From: Flavihumibacter rivuli
GTDB taxonomy: Bacteria; Bacteroidota; Bacteroidia; Chitinophagales; Chitinophagaceae
DNA: 64,000 bases
Assembly (NCBI RefSeq): GCF_018595685.2
Contig: NZ_CP092334.1
Location: 2,198,001-2,262,000, forward strand
Direction of reading: 5' to 3'
Below the pieces are notes generated by a model. That model saw nothing but the letters and a program-made list of their open reading frames with translations. It had not been told where the DNA came from and searched no databases. This document shows, one piece after another, positions 1 through 7,500 of the stretch (position 1 is its first letter; the number at the start of each line of letters is the position of its first letter). Position numbers and translations under genes: made by a program.

Positions 1-1
1 G

Positions 2-841
2 AAGTATAAAAAAGGTCAGGGCTCAGAAGAGTTGCTCAGGAAAATTGCAGCGAACCAGCTTGTCCTGGTGAGTACGGGTGCGGGCGACTGGCTATCGTCC
101 AGCGGCACCCTGCAAAAGACAGAGGGAGGTTACCTGGTGAACGGCAGGAAAAACTTTGCCAGCCAGTCACCGATCGGCAATATCCTGGTAACAAGCGCCC
201 AATACAATGATCCGGAAGCCGGTCCCCAGGTCTTGCATTTTGGTATACCTTTTCAATCGAAGGGAGTGAAACTGGAGGACAACTGGTATGCGATGGGCAT
301 GAGGGGTACCGGCTCCTGTTCCATCACACTTGAAGAGGTGTTCGTTCCGGAAGCAAATATTTCCTTACGCAGGCCAAGGGGAGAATTCCATCCTTTCTGG
401 AATGTGGTACTGACAGTCGCCCTTCCGCTAATCATGAGTACCTATGTGGGCATTGCAGAGAAAGCCTATGACCTGAGCCTGGCACAAGCAATAAAGAAAC
501 CGGAAAGCTATACACCGATCCAGTTGGGAGAACTCTTTAACCTGATTACCACCGCACAGGTCATGCTTAAGGATATGATCAGGATCACGAATAACTTTGA
601 CTTCAAACCGGTGGACGAAAATGGCAATGCAGTTTTGGCGCGGAAATCGGTTGTCGCTAATTCCTCTATACAGGCAGTCCAAAAAGCTGTAGAAATATTT
701 GGCGGCCAGAGCTACCTGTGTAAAATGCCGATCGAAAAACTATACCGTGACATTTTAGCTGCCCCTTTCCACCCACTACCGGAGAAGGAGCAACAAACTT
801 TCACCGGAAATTTTTTGTTGGGAAATAAGCTACTGGGTTGA
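2..841 (+). CDS. acyl-CoA dehydrogenase family protein, 5' truncated by window edge
   Basis: The reading frame is open to the left edge, so the N-terminal domain is missing and only the middle and C-terminal parts (about 280 residues) are seen. The visible part begins near the acyl-CoA dehydrogenase middle beta domain, with a GAGDW stretch, GGYLVNGRKNFAS and GMRGTGSCS, which resemble the substrate and flavin-facing segments of this family. It ends in the helical C-terminal domain with an EIFGGQSYL motif, typical of the last helices. The family oxidises acyl-CoA thioesters with FAD; some members are flavin-dependent monooxygenases or desulfurases instead. The substrate cannot be inferred. A cupin gene follows 32 bp downstream and may be co-transcribed. 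Confidence 0.8.
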   Translation, partial: KYKKGQGSEELLRKIAANQLVLVSTGAGDWLSSSGTLQKTEGGYLVNGRKNFASQSPIGNILVTSAQYNDPEAGPQVLHFGIPFQSKGVKLEDNWYAMGMRGTGSCSITLEEVFVPEANISLRRPRGEFHPFWNVVLTVALPLIMSTYVGIAEKAYDLSLAQAIKKPESYTPIQLGELFNLITTAQVMLKDMIRITNNFDFKPVDENGNAVLARKSVVANSSIQAVQKAVEIFGGQSYLCKMPIEKLYRDILAAPFHPLPEKEQQTFTGNFLLGNKLLG

Positions 842-873
842 GTAATTATTGAAAAAGGATAAATCATTTTGAA

Positions 874-1227
874 ATGCAAGTGAAAGATCTTGGTATACCG
901 TTCCAGATAATTGATTGGGAGAAAATTCCCGGCGAAGTACATAAAGGCGAGGAAGGTTCAGCAACCTGGCGAACCCTTCAATATCCAGGTCTCCGGATCC
1001 GCGTAGTGAAATTTTCCAAAGGCTACCTGGCGGATCATTGGTGCCAGCTGGGCCATGTGGTCTATTGCCTGGAAGGCGAGTTTGAAAGTGAATTGGAAGG
1101 GGGTGAGAAACACATACTGACCAGTGGTATGAGTTATGTAGTGTCAGACGGACTGAGTTCCCATCGGTCTTACTCTAAAAACGGGGCAACCGTGTTGATC
1201 ATGGATGGGGATTTTCTAAAGCGATAA
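874..1227 (+). CDS. small cupin-fold protein (DHCW-like motif)
   Basis: This 117-residue single-domain protein has a cupin pattern: a beta-rich core with GHVVYCLEGEF in the first cupin box (His61, Glu67) and a Gly-Met-Ser turn before the second box. Residues 54-57 read DHWC, which resembles the DHCW-motif cupin-fold family of small bacterial proteins. No catalytic role is established for such proteins; they may bind a metal or a small ligand. The ATG start is 32 bp after the acyl-CoA dehydrogenase-like gene. A second, unrelated cupin gene follows, so the three genes may form a small metabolic unit, but nothing in the sequence names the substrate. Confidence 0.7.
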   Translation: MQVKDLGIPFQIIDWEKIPGEVHKGEEGSATWRTLQYPGLRIRVVKFSKGYLADHWCQLGHVVYCLEGEFESELEGGEKHILTSGMSYVVSDGLSSHRSYSKNGATVLIMDGDFLKR

Positions 1228-1306
1228 GCTTAGCTTTCAATTATTGCTTCGAAATGGTTAGCCATATTTGCCCAATGCAATGCTTTCACCCAATCAATAC
1301 AACAGG

Positions 1307-1681
1307 ATGAAAGAAATCAAGCCCATCAATATCATGGAGGAGTTTTCATTGTTCGAAAAACAATGGACAACTCATATTATCGGGGAACTCAATGGACAGT
1401 ATGTGAAACTTAGCAAGCTTCAAAACGACTTTGTCTGGCATAGCCATGAAAACGAAGACGCAATGTTCATGGTGTTCATGGGTACATTATTAATTGACTT
1501 CAGGGATGGCCGAACAGTAGAAGTCTGGGAAGGTGAGATCCTGATCATTCCGAAAGGTGTAGAACACAGGCCACGTACAAACGGAGAGATAGTATTTAAT
1601 CTCCTCTTCGAACCAAAATCAACATTACATATTGGAAATATTGAAAGTGAAATGATAGTGAAAGAGTTAGGATGGATATAG
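1307..1681 (+). CDS. cupin domain-containing protein
   Basis: This 124-residue protein (from the ATG at 1307) has a clear metal-binding cupin: HSHENED at residues 45-51 (two His and an acidic ligand), then GEILIIPKGVEHRP with the second-motif His near residue 87. Such small cupins are often isomerases, dioxygenases or sugar-binding regulators, and the motif alone does not separate these. The frame is open further upstream to a TTG at 1268 and an ATG at 1280, but the homologous part starts at MKEIKPINI. Nothing recognisable is seen between its end and the next gene at 1919. Confidence 0.75.
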   Translation: MKEIKPINIMEEFSLFEKQWTTHIIGELNGQYVKLSKLQNDFVWHSHENEDAMFMVFMGTLLIDFRDGRTVEVWEGEILIIPKGVEHRPRTNGEIVFNLLFEPKSTLHIGNIESEMIVKELGWI

Positions 1682-1918
1682 AACATAGAGCGACTAATCA
1701 ACTGCCAACTTACCGGCAATATCAGGACTCACTTGACATAACCCAGGCTTTACAGGTCTTTCAGGCATTCACCAAAATAACAGCCTGATCATTTAAAAAT
1801 GTCCCAGCTATTCCAACTAAGAAGAAAAAACCATCCCTACCTTCCGAAAAGGAATCAAAAGGAATTCAGACCGAATCCAGAAAGGACCAATTATTGATCA
1901 GTCTTGAAATCTTTGAAA

Positions 1919-2446
1919 ATGTCAAATAATTATTTCCAGGTCAGGAACGCAATGCCAGATGAGTTTGCAGAAATTGGTAAGCTAATGATACAAGTATATT
2001 CTCAATTGGATGGCTTTCCGAAAGAGACCGAACAACCCCAATACTATCAAATGCTGGCCAATGTGGGCGAACTGACCAATAAACCAAGTGCTGAATTATT
2101 GGTAGCAGTCGATGCTGAAGAAAGAATTTCAGGTGCAGTCGTCTATTTTGGGGATATGAGCCAATATGGATCAGACGGCACTGCCACCAATGAGCAAAAC
2201 GCAGCCGGCTTCAGGCTGCTCGCGGTAAGTCCGGAAGCGCGTGGCAAAGGCATTGGCAAATTACTGACCCTTGAATGTATAGCCAAAGCCAGGCAACAGC
2301 AATTGGAACAGGTGATCATCCATACCACCAAAGCCATGCAAACCGCCTGGGATATGTATGAACGTATCGGATTCAAAAGGTCAACGGACCTTGATTTCCT
2401 GCAAGGGGCCTTACCTGTTTACGGTTTCAGGTTGGTCTTGTCTTAG
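1919..2446 (+). CDS. GNAT family N-acetyltransferase
   Basis: This 175-residue protein has the GNAT acetyl-CoA site: LLAVSPEARGKGIGKLL at about residues 100-116 gives the beta4 strand plus the R-G-K-G-I-G pyrophosphate loop. The C-terminal segment contains MYERIGFKR, the usual final helix and strand of the fold. The ATG at 1919 is chosen over an upstream TTG at 1904 because the domain starts right after it. The acceptor substrate (small amine, amino acid or peptide) cannot be read from the sequence. The gene stands alone on the plus strand and is followed by an intergenic hairpin repeat. Confidence 0.82.
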   Translation: MSNNYFQVRNAMPDEFAEIGKLMIQVYSQLDGFPKETEQPQYYQMLANVGELTNKPSAELLVAVDAEERISGAVVYFGDMSQYGSDGTATNEQNAAGFRLLAVSPEARGKGIGKLLTLECIAKARQQQLEQVIIHTTKAMQTAWDMYERIGFKRSTDLDFLQGALPVYGFRLVLS

Positions 2447-2511
2447 ACAGTCAATTGATAAGTAAAAGACACCGCTGGCAGCCTTCTTACTCCATCCGGA
2501 ACCGTTGTTAA

Positions 2512-2606
2512 GGGGCCAAGAAGACTCGAAGACTCGAAGACTCGAAGACTCGAAGGAAAACAAAGACGCCTTTGTGCAACTTGGTGTCTTTGTGCCTTTG
2601 TGGCCT
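2512..2606 (+). repeat. intergenic hairpin repeat, copy 1, with 8-bp tandem units
   Basis: It begins GGGGCCAAGAAGACTC and ends CTTTGTGGCC, so the two ends are partly complementary. Inside are four perfect copies of GACTCGAA (2523-2554), then AAAGACGCCTTTGTGCAAC. The same arrangement recurs at 3892-3969 on the other side of the serine hydrolase gene. These intergenic repeats built on AAGACTCGAAG and GACGCCTTTG words look like dispersed Bacteroidota repeats rather than coding DNA. Confidence 0.75.
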
Positions 2607-2737
2607 AAATAACGTTAACCCTCTACCCTACTACTCTTTCCTCCAACCGCTCACCCAAACTAATGCCCATTAATCCAATACTTCGCTATCCCAGTAACCT
2701 GATTTCAACCGAAAGGGTCACAGGGCGAAACTGTATT

Positions 2738-3886
2738 ATGATTATTAAACCTTTTCAACTTATCCTGTTATCGACAGCAGTGGCAACCGGCCTGCAAGCC
2801 ACTAGCCTTACCGCATTGGGTAATCCCAATAACCACCCTAATGAAACCATTTTCACCCATCACCGTCCATCAGATACTACCCGGCTCCTGCTTGGTCCGG
2901 CAGATGCAGATTCCCTGAAAGCCAGAATAGCCAGTACTAATTTTTCCGGCACCTTCCAACTTGTCCAGGGCAACCAAACCATCATGTCCTTTTCCAAAGG
3001 ATGGGCTTCAGAGCAAGCAAAACAAACCAATACCGCCGAGACCCGTTACAATATCGGCTCCATTGGCAAGAGCCTGACCGCTATATTGATCATGCAGTTG
3101 GTGGAGCAGCAGGCCATCCAACTGGACCAGCCCGTGAATAAATATCTTTCAAAATCCTGGCAGATCGGAAATGGCGATAAGATCACCATCCGCCATTGCC
3201 TGAACCAGACCTCCGGCCTGGGTGATTATTTCGAACATCCGAAATACAATGACAGCGCTACGCGAACTATTGACCAACATATGGCCCTGGTAAAAGACAT
3301 GAAACTGGTGAAGGACACTCCGGGTATCGACCTGCATTATTCCAATTCCGGTTTCATTGTGCTGGGAAAGATCCTGGAAGAGCGCTATCAGAAGTCCTAC
3401 CAGGAGATCGTGAAAACAAAATTGCTGCAACCTGCCGGTATCGACTATGCCGCTAAAGTTCCTTACGGTACCGGTTATGCGCAGAAAGACGGGGTATGGG
3501 TGATCGGTGAAGGCAACGATCCTTCGCATTGGACATCTGCAGGTGGCATTTTCCTGAATACGCGCGAGCTGAACCAGGTATTGACAGCCTTGCTAAAAGG
3601 TAAATACATCAGTGCTGCTTCCTTGCAACAATTGTGGGGAAAGGAATCGAGGCCAGCGCATGAACCGCCCTTCGTGCATTATGGACTGGGCTGGATGGTG
3701 GAAGATCCCGGTGGGTTTCCCCTGCGCGGGCACAATGGCGGCGTGCGTGGATTCCAGGCTGCTTTCCGTTACGTACCCTCAGATGATATCAGTTTCTACA
3801 TTTTCTCCAACCGCGATGGCGGGGCGGAAGAGGTGTTCATGATGGTGTTATTCTATATGATGGAGAAGAAGGGAGTGAAGATGTGA
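2738..3886 (+). CDS. serine hydrolase, class C beta-lactamase/penicillin-binding family, secreted
   Basis: From the ATG at 2738 the product is 382 residues with an N-terminal signal peptide (MIIKPFQLILLSTAVATG). It carries the three active-site motifs of the family: SxxK as SIGK (Ser108/Lys111), YxN as YSN (about residue 201), and HNGG near the C-terminus in place of KTG. This is the pattern of class C beta-lactamases, DD-peptidases and esterases such as EstB. Members act on beta-lactams, cell-wall peptides or small esters, and which one applies here is open. The longer frame from 2663 would put 25 residues before the signal peptide and is unlikely. The gene sits between two copies of the same hairpin repeat. 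Confidence 0.83.
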   Translation: MIIKPFQLILLSTAVATGLQATSLTALGNPNNHPNETIFTHHRPSDTTRLLLGPADADSLKARIASTNFSGTFQLVQGNQTIMSFSKGWASEQAKQTNTAETRYNIGSIGKSLTAILIMQLVEQQAIQLDQPVNKYLSKSWQIGNGDKITIRHCLNQTSGLGDYFEHPKYNDSATRTIDQHMALVKDMKLVKDTPGIDLHYSNSGFIVLGKILEERYQKSYQEIVKTKLLQPAGIDYAAKVPYGTGYAQKDGVWVIGEGNDPSHWTSAGGIFLNTRELNQVLTALLKGKYISAASLQQLWGKESRPAHEPPFVHYGLGWMVEDPGGFPLRGHNGGVRGFQAAFRYVPSDDISFYIFSNRDGGAEEVFMMVLFYMMEKKGVKM

Positions 3887-3891
3887 AAATA

Positions 3892-3969
3892 GGGCCACGA
3901 AGACTCAAAGACTCGAAGGAACACCAAGACGCCTTTGTGCAACCTGGTGTCTTCGAGTCTTAGTGGCCC
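3892..3969 (+). repeat. intergenic hairpin repeat, copy 2
   Basis: This is a near-palindrome: GGGCCACGAAGACTC on the left pairs with GAGTCTTAGTGGCCC on the right, with GACGCCTTTGTGCAAC in the loop region. It is the same element as 2512-2606 but with fewer internal GACTCGAA units. It lies directly after the stop codon of the serine hydrolase and could also act as its transcription terminator, although there is no T-run. Confidence 0.72.
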
Positions 3970-4058
3970 AAACCCACAAAGGCGATACTGCATGAAATCA
4001 CCCCCACCCCTGACCCGCGTCATTCTTCAAAACGCAGTATACACCTAGCTTTAGTACC

Positions 4059-5411
4059 ATGAAAAGGCATGTATTATTCGGTGCCTTCTTATTGGCACTA
4101 ACGCTATTGGGTGGTTGCAGCAAGAGCGATTCCAGCCCCGAACCACCCAATCCACCCCCCACCTCATTTGTCCTGTCTAACCTGGAATACAACCCCAAAC
4201 AGGTTGCCCTAAAGGCTACCAGTTATACCGTTGGCATTGCCGGCTCCATCACTTTCACAGGTGCACAAGGCGGCATTGCATCCATTCGGTTGGTCTCGCC
4301 ACAAGGCCTTGACCTGACCATTCCTGTGCAGGGCGGTTCTGGCATGACCTCCGGGACATTATCCCTCTTACTGGAATTAGAGACCCCTACCCAACCGGCC
4401 AGCTTCTCCTTTGAAGTCTGGGCCGTAGATGAAAAGAACCGGAGCTCCAACAAACTCAGTGGTACCGTCAGTTTTATCATTGACGACAGTGCTATTACCT
4501 GGCGTAATTATGTACTGAGTCCTTTCGGAATCCTCAACAAGGCCATCTGGGCGAATAACCTTTTTGTGGCCATAGGGGAAGGTGGAAGGATCATGACCTC
4601 GCCCAATGGCGAGATATGGACGGATCGTGAAAGTAAAACCAACGCCAACCTTAGGTCCATCTGCTGGTCGGGCAACCAATTCATAGCAGTAGGACCCGGA
4701 CCAACCATCATCAGTTCACCCAATGGGATCGACTGGAATGTCCGGAAACAGGAGAATACCAGCATGAAACACTTGTCGGGCGTATGCTGGACAGGCAGCC
4801 AGTTCATTGCAGTAGGTGGACAATACACTACCCTGGCGCATGGACTGATCATGACCTCTGCAGATGGCATTAACTGGAATGAACAGCCGCCGATCATCCT
4901 TCGGGGCGAACTGAAATCCGTGGCCTGGTCGGGCAACAAGGCTGTAACCGTTGGGGAAGTAGCCATAGAAGCGCCGACCGGAGGCTTCAATATGGAACCC
5001 TTAATTCTTTCCTCCATTGATGGCTTGAACTGGACACAACAAAGCGTGAGCATGACCAATAAAGTGCCACTGATAGAGGTGAACTGGTTCAAGGATAAGT
5101 TCATTGCACTGGGGGGATTCGGGTTGCAGGGCCCGGGCATGAACCAGGGTGTTACCATCATCTCTTCTGTGGATGGCAATGCATGGAATACAGTGTCTAC
5201 CCTTCCTGCGAATTTCAGTATGAAGACCATGATCCAGGTAGGGAACAAATATGTTGGCGCTGGTATTGGTATCCATACCTCACCTGACCTCATCAACTGG
5301 ACAACGCGCTACCCGATGAGTGCTTCGGATTATTCCATCAATGGATTGGCGTGGAATGGTTACAGTTATGGGGCAGTGGGTAAGTTGACGGAGATACTGG
5401 TTTCGCCGTGA
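4059..5411 (+). CDS. lipoprotein with WxG/SxDGxxW propeller-like repeats
   Basis: This 450-residue protein has a signal peptide ending in a lipobox LLGGC (Cys20), so it is probably an outer-membrane-anchored lipoprotein. After a Pro-rich linker comes an Ig-like beta domain (about 35-145), then about six to seven repeats of the form W.GN.F.AVG...I..S.DG..W (about 150-450). These resemble degenerate Asp-box/BNR repeats that build beta-propellers. No catalytic residues are recognised. The repeats suggest ligand or glycan binding at the cell surface, which is inference. The gene is monocistronic and ends just before the repeat-rich stretch. Confidence 0.72.
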   Translation: MKRHVLFGAFLLALTLLGGCSKSDSSPEPPNPPPTSFVLSNLEYNPKQVALKATSYTVGIAGSITFTGAQGGIASIRLVSPQGLDLTIPVQGGSGMTSGTLSLLLELETPTQPASFSFEVWAVDEKNRSSNKLSGTVSFIIDDSAITWRNYVLSPFGILNKAIWANNLFVAIGEGGRIMTSPNGEIWTDRESKTNANLRSICWSGNQFIAVGPGPTIISSPNGIDWNVRKQENTSMKHLSGVCWTGSQFIAVGGQYTTLAHGLIMTSADGINWNEQPPIILRGELKSVAWSGNKAVTVGEVAIEAPTGGFNMEPLILSSIDGLNWTQQSVSMTNKVPLIEVNWFKDKFIALGGFGLQGPGMNQGVTIISSVDGNAWNTVSTLPANFSMKTMIQVGNKYVGAGIGIHTSPDLINWTTRYPMSASDYSINGLAWNGYSYGAVGKLTEILVSP

Positions 5412-5417
5412 TTGTTG

Positions 5418-5432
5418 GTAACGCAAAGTCCG
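5418..5432 (+). repeat. 15-bp inverted repeat, left arm
   Basis: GTAACGCAAAGTCCG here is exactly complementary to 7387-7401. The two arms bracket about 2 kb containing the AraC gene, its broken copy and two hairpin elements. Words of this kind (cgcaaag) are also common in dispersed repeats of this phylum. Confidence 0.55.
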
Positions 5433-5470
5433 CAAAGAACCGCTAAGCACGCAAAGGAAGAAAGCTTAAC

Positions 5471-5714
5471 TATACATCAGGGTCCCCTTCGGGAGACCCT
5501 GATGAGGTAAAAACGGCACATCAGGGTCCTCTACGAGAGACCCTGCTGAGGTGATCAAAGGGAACCAGAAAAGATTTGCAGCATTCTTCAACCATTCAAC
5601 CCAAGCACACGCTCAGGGGCTTTGGATTCTTCCCTGAAAAAATCATTCGGTGACCCATTCGCAAACTCCCGGTAATCCTTGGCCAGGTGCTGGTAATCGT
5701 GGTACCCGCACTCC
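5471..5714 (+). repeat. 244-bp duplicated segment, copy A
   Basis: This segment matches 5903-6146 at a constant offset of 432 bp with few mismatches. It contains two 30-bp hairpins (5475-5504 and 5519-5548, form CATCAGGGTC...GACCCTGATG) followed by the last 41 codons of the neighbouring AraC gene on the minus strand. Copy B is the authentic gene end. Copy A ends abruptly at 5714, where an unrelated repeat element begins. Confidence 0.85.
5588..5713 (-). pseudogene. 3' fragment of AraC regulator gene
   Basis: The minus strand encodes ECGYHDYQHLAKDYR and on to the stop codon at 5588, which is the C-terminal end (about 41 residues, second helix-turn-helix) of the AraC protein encoded at 6020-6847. 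It has no start, no N-terminal domain and no first HTH. Upstream it runs straight into repeat element E1. The few base differences from the parent suggest a recent duplication. Confidence 0.85.
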
Positions 5715-5721
5715 CATACCC

Positions 5722-5936
5722 CAGCAGGGTCTCCCGCAGGGGACCCTGATGAATAGTAGGATAGATACACATCGGGCATTCTCGAAGATTACCTCTATGG
5801 TGTGAAAAGATTTAATACCTACCGTAGCCCCCGTTGTGTCTTATGACCAACGGGCAGTTGGAAGATGAACTTAGCTGTGGGATGCATATATATTTCGCCT
5901 TTCATACATCAGGGTCCTCTACGGGAGACCCTGCTG
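5722..5936 (-). repeat. composite hairpin element E1 (full copy, minus orientation)
   Basis: This 215-bp element has terminal hairpins at 5722-5751 and 5907-5936, which are inverted copies of each other with about two mismatches, and a central CCCGTTG...CAACGGG hairpin at 5830-5854. Its interior matches E2, E3 and E4 when read on the minus strand. Its right hairpin is also the first hairpin of duplicated copy B. Confidence 0.82.
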
Positions 5937-6146
5937 CGGTAAAAACGGCACATCAGGGTCTTCTACGATAGACCCTGATGAGGTGATAAAAGGGAACCAG
6001 AAAAGATTTGCAGCATTCTTCAACCATTCAACCCAAGCACACGCTCAGGGGCTTTGGATTCTTCCCTGAAGAAATCATTCGGTGAACCATTCGCAAACTC
6101 CCGGTAATCCTTGGCCAGGTGCTGGTAATCGTGGTACCCGCACTCC
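5903..6146 (+). repeat. 244-bp duplicated segment, copy B (contains the true AraC gene end)
   Basis: This is the counterpart of 5471-5714 at an offset of 432 bp. It contains the right hairpin of E1 (5907-5936), another hairpin (5951-5980) and the 3' end of the intact AraC gene. The match stops at 6146 inside the AraC coding region. Confidence 0.85.
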
Positions 6147-6847
6147 ATGGCGATCCTTAACCAATCCCAGTGCGGACGCTGCAACCGCATCTGGTAAGAC
6201 CGGTTGAAACGAATGATGCGCTCAAAGGTCCTGGGGCTAACCCCAATGGCTGCTTGGAATTTTCGCTCAAACTGCCGGATGCTATAACAACTCTGTGAGG
6301 CCAGCCAATCGATCGAAAATCGTTCGTTGGAGGTAAGCATGAGATCAAAAACCTGGTCGGAGGGATGGGAGGAATGCCGTTTCCTTCGCACCAATGATAA
6401 AAGGAAATCATCGATGATTGCGATCATTTCCCGGTAATCTCCCGTATTGGACAAACGCTCATTTACTGCACAGGCCTCATTCCCGATGACCACACAGGCA
6501 TCAACGGTTTGGTTGAGCAGTTCAGTAAAAGGTATGCCTGTCAGGCGATGTAATGCACCTGGCTTGAACACCACCAATATCATGAGGAATTCCTCGGAAA
6601 TATGCCGATTGATCCTATGGGTAAATTGTCCCATCAACATTACTCCCGGTTGACGGATCAATTTACCATCGGGCACCAGCATGGTTGTCTCCTGGCCTCT
6701 TGGGTAAAAGGCAAGGCATTGCTCCGGTCGCGGGGGATAGGGCTTGAAGGGAAGTTGCTTTCCTCCATGCATGATGAAGTGCCGCAGGTGGTACACAGCC
6801 ACCTCCTCCCTGAGTGCAGGGTGGGGAAGGAAATCCTTGAAGATCAC
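6020..6847 (-). CDS. AraC family transcriptional regulator
   Basis: This 275-residue protein has an N-terminal sensing domain (about 1-155, with FLPHPALREEVAVYHLRHF as in DUF6597-type AraC regulators) and a C-terminal AraC DNA-binding domain (about 165-265). In the latter, IDWLASQSCYSIRQFERKF is the first helix-turn-helix and ECGYHDYQHLAKDYR is the second. Its ligand and targets are unknown. The next gene on the opposite strand is the acyltransferase at 7501, across a 650-bp region full of repeats. The 3' end is duplicated as a fragment at 5588-5713, and its second HTH is the part copied. Confidence 0.88.
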   Translation of the reverse strand: MIFKDFLPHPALREEVAVYHLRHFIMHGGKQLPFKPYPPRPEQCLAFYPRGQETTMLVPDGKLIRQPGVMLMGQFTHRINRHISEEFLMILVVFKPGALHRLTGIPFTELLNQTVDACVVIGNEACAVNERLSNTGDYREMIAIIDDFLLSLVRRKRHSSHPSDQVFDLMLTSNERFSIDWLASQSCYSIRQFERKFQAAIGVSPRTFERIIRFNRSYQMRLQRPHWDWLRIAMECGYHDYQHLAKDYREFANGSPNDFFREESKAPERVLGLNG

Positions 6848-7026
6848 AGTTAAGGTTTCCTATAAGTTAACCAATTTGTTTCAAATATGGAAATAGTCCT
6901 TTCTGGAATGTATCCTATGTCATTGCATCAGGGTCCATTACAGCAGCTACCGTGTACCCACATCTTTACCTCATCAGGGTTTTGCGCAGGGGACCCAGAT
7001 GTATCAGATACGATATACTTTTACCT
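6848..7026 (+). other. non-coding region upstream of AraC with degenerate hairpins
   Basis: No gene is seen. The region holds a half hairpin near 6926-6942, the word CGTGTACCCACATCTTT (about 6951-6967, reverse complement of words found after E2 and E3), and a degenerate 30-bp hairpin at 6972-7001. The AraC promoter should lie in 6848-6920, but no convincing TAnnTTTG box was found there. Confidence 0.55.
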
Positions 7027-7242
7027 CATCAGGGTCTCCCGCAGGGGACCCTGATGAATAGCAGGTTGAAAATTCATCGGGGCTCTTGAAGAGTACCACT
7101 ATGGGGTGAAAAGATTTACCCCCCACCCGTCGCCCCCGTTGTGTTTGATGACCAACGGGTAGTTGGAAGATGAGCTTAGCTATCGGATGTATAAACTATT
7201 TTGCCTTTTATACATCGGGGTCCCCTTTGGGAGACCCCGATG
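7027..7242 (-). repeat. composite hairpin element E2 (full copy, minus orientation)
   Basis: This 216-bp element has terminal hairpins at 7027-7056 and 7213-7242 and a central CCCGTTG...CAACGGG hairpin at 7135-7159. Read on the minus strand, its interior aligns along its whole length with E3 (AAAAGGC, ACATCC, AGCTCATCTTCCAACT, then the core hairpin, then GGTACTCTTC). It lies between the divergent AraC and acyltransferase genes, so it is in a promoter-bearing region. Confidence 0.83.
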
Positions 7243-7500
7243 GGGGTAAATTAATCTAAAGATGTGGGTACACAGTAGCCCCTTCGGGGGACCCTGATGG
7301 GGTTAAAGGAAACCTGATGAGGTAAAAAAGCCTTGCGCCCTTTGCGTGTCCTTCGCCTGCCGATGCTAAAGCTAAGGCAGGCAGAGCGGACTTTGCGTTA
7401 CTTCTCCCCCTATCCCATTTCGTCAACCCAAAAATCCCTTTCGTCAATAGCGTTTTACCGCTGCCACGATACCCAATAGGTTTGCTGAAAAATCAACCAG
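7243..7500 (+). other. non-coding leader region before the acyltransferase, repeat remnants
   Basis: This stretch contains AGATGTGGGTACACAGTAG (7260-7278, also found after E3), a partial hairpin at about 7273-7299, a GCCTGCC...GGCAGGC hairpin near 7356-7383 and the right arm of the 15-bp inverted repeat (7387-7401). No reading frame here is convincing. Confidence 0.55.
7387..7401 (-). repeat. 15-bp inverted repeat, right arm
   Basis: CGGACTTTGCGTTAC is the exact reverse complement of 5418-5432. Confidence 0.55.

Noticed and set aside
4508-5296. 262-codon minus-strand frame in the lipoprotein gene
   Set aside because: Shadow of the repeat lipoprotein; its periodicity comes from the WxG repeats on the plus strand.
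5475-7242. Regularly repeated CATCAGGGTC...GACCCTGATG units as a CRISPR array
   Set aside because: Units are themselves palindromic, spaced irregularly, spread over 50 kb, and no cas genes are present.
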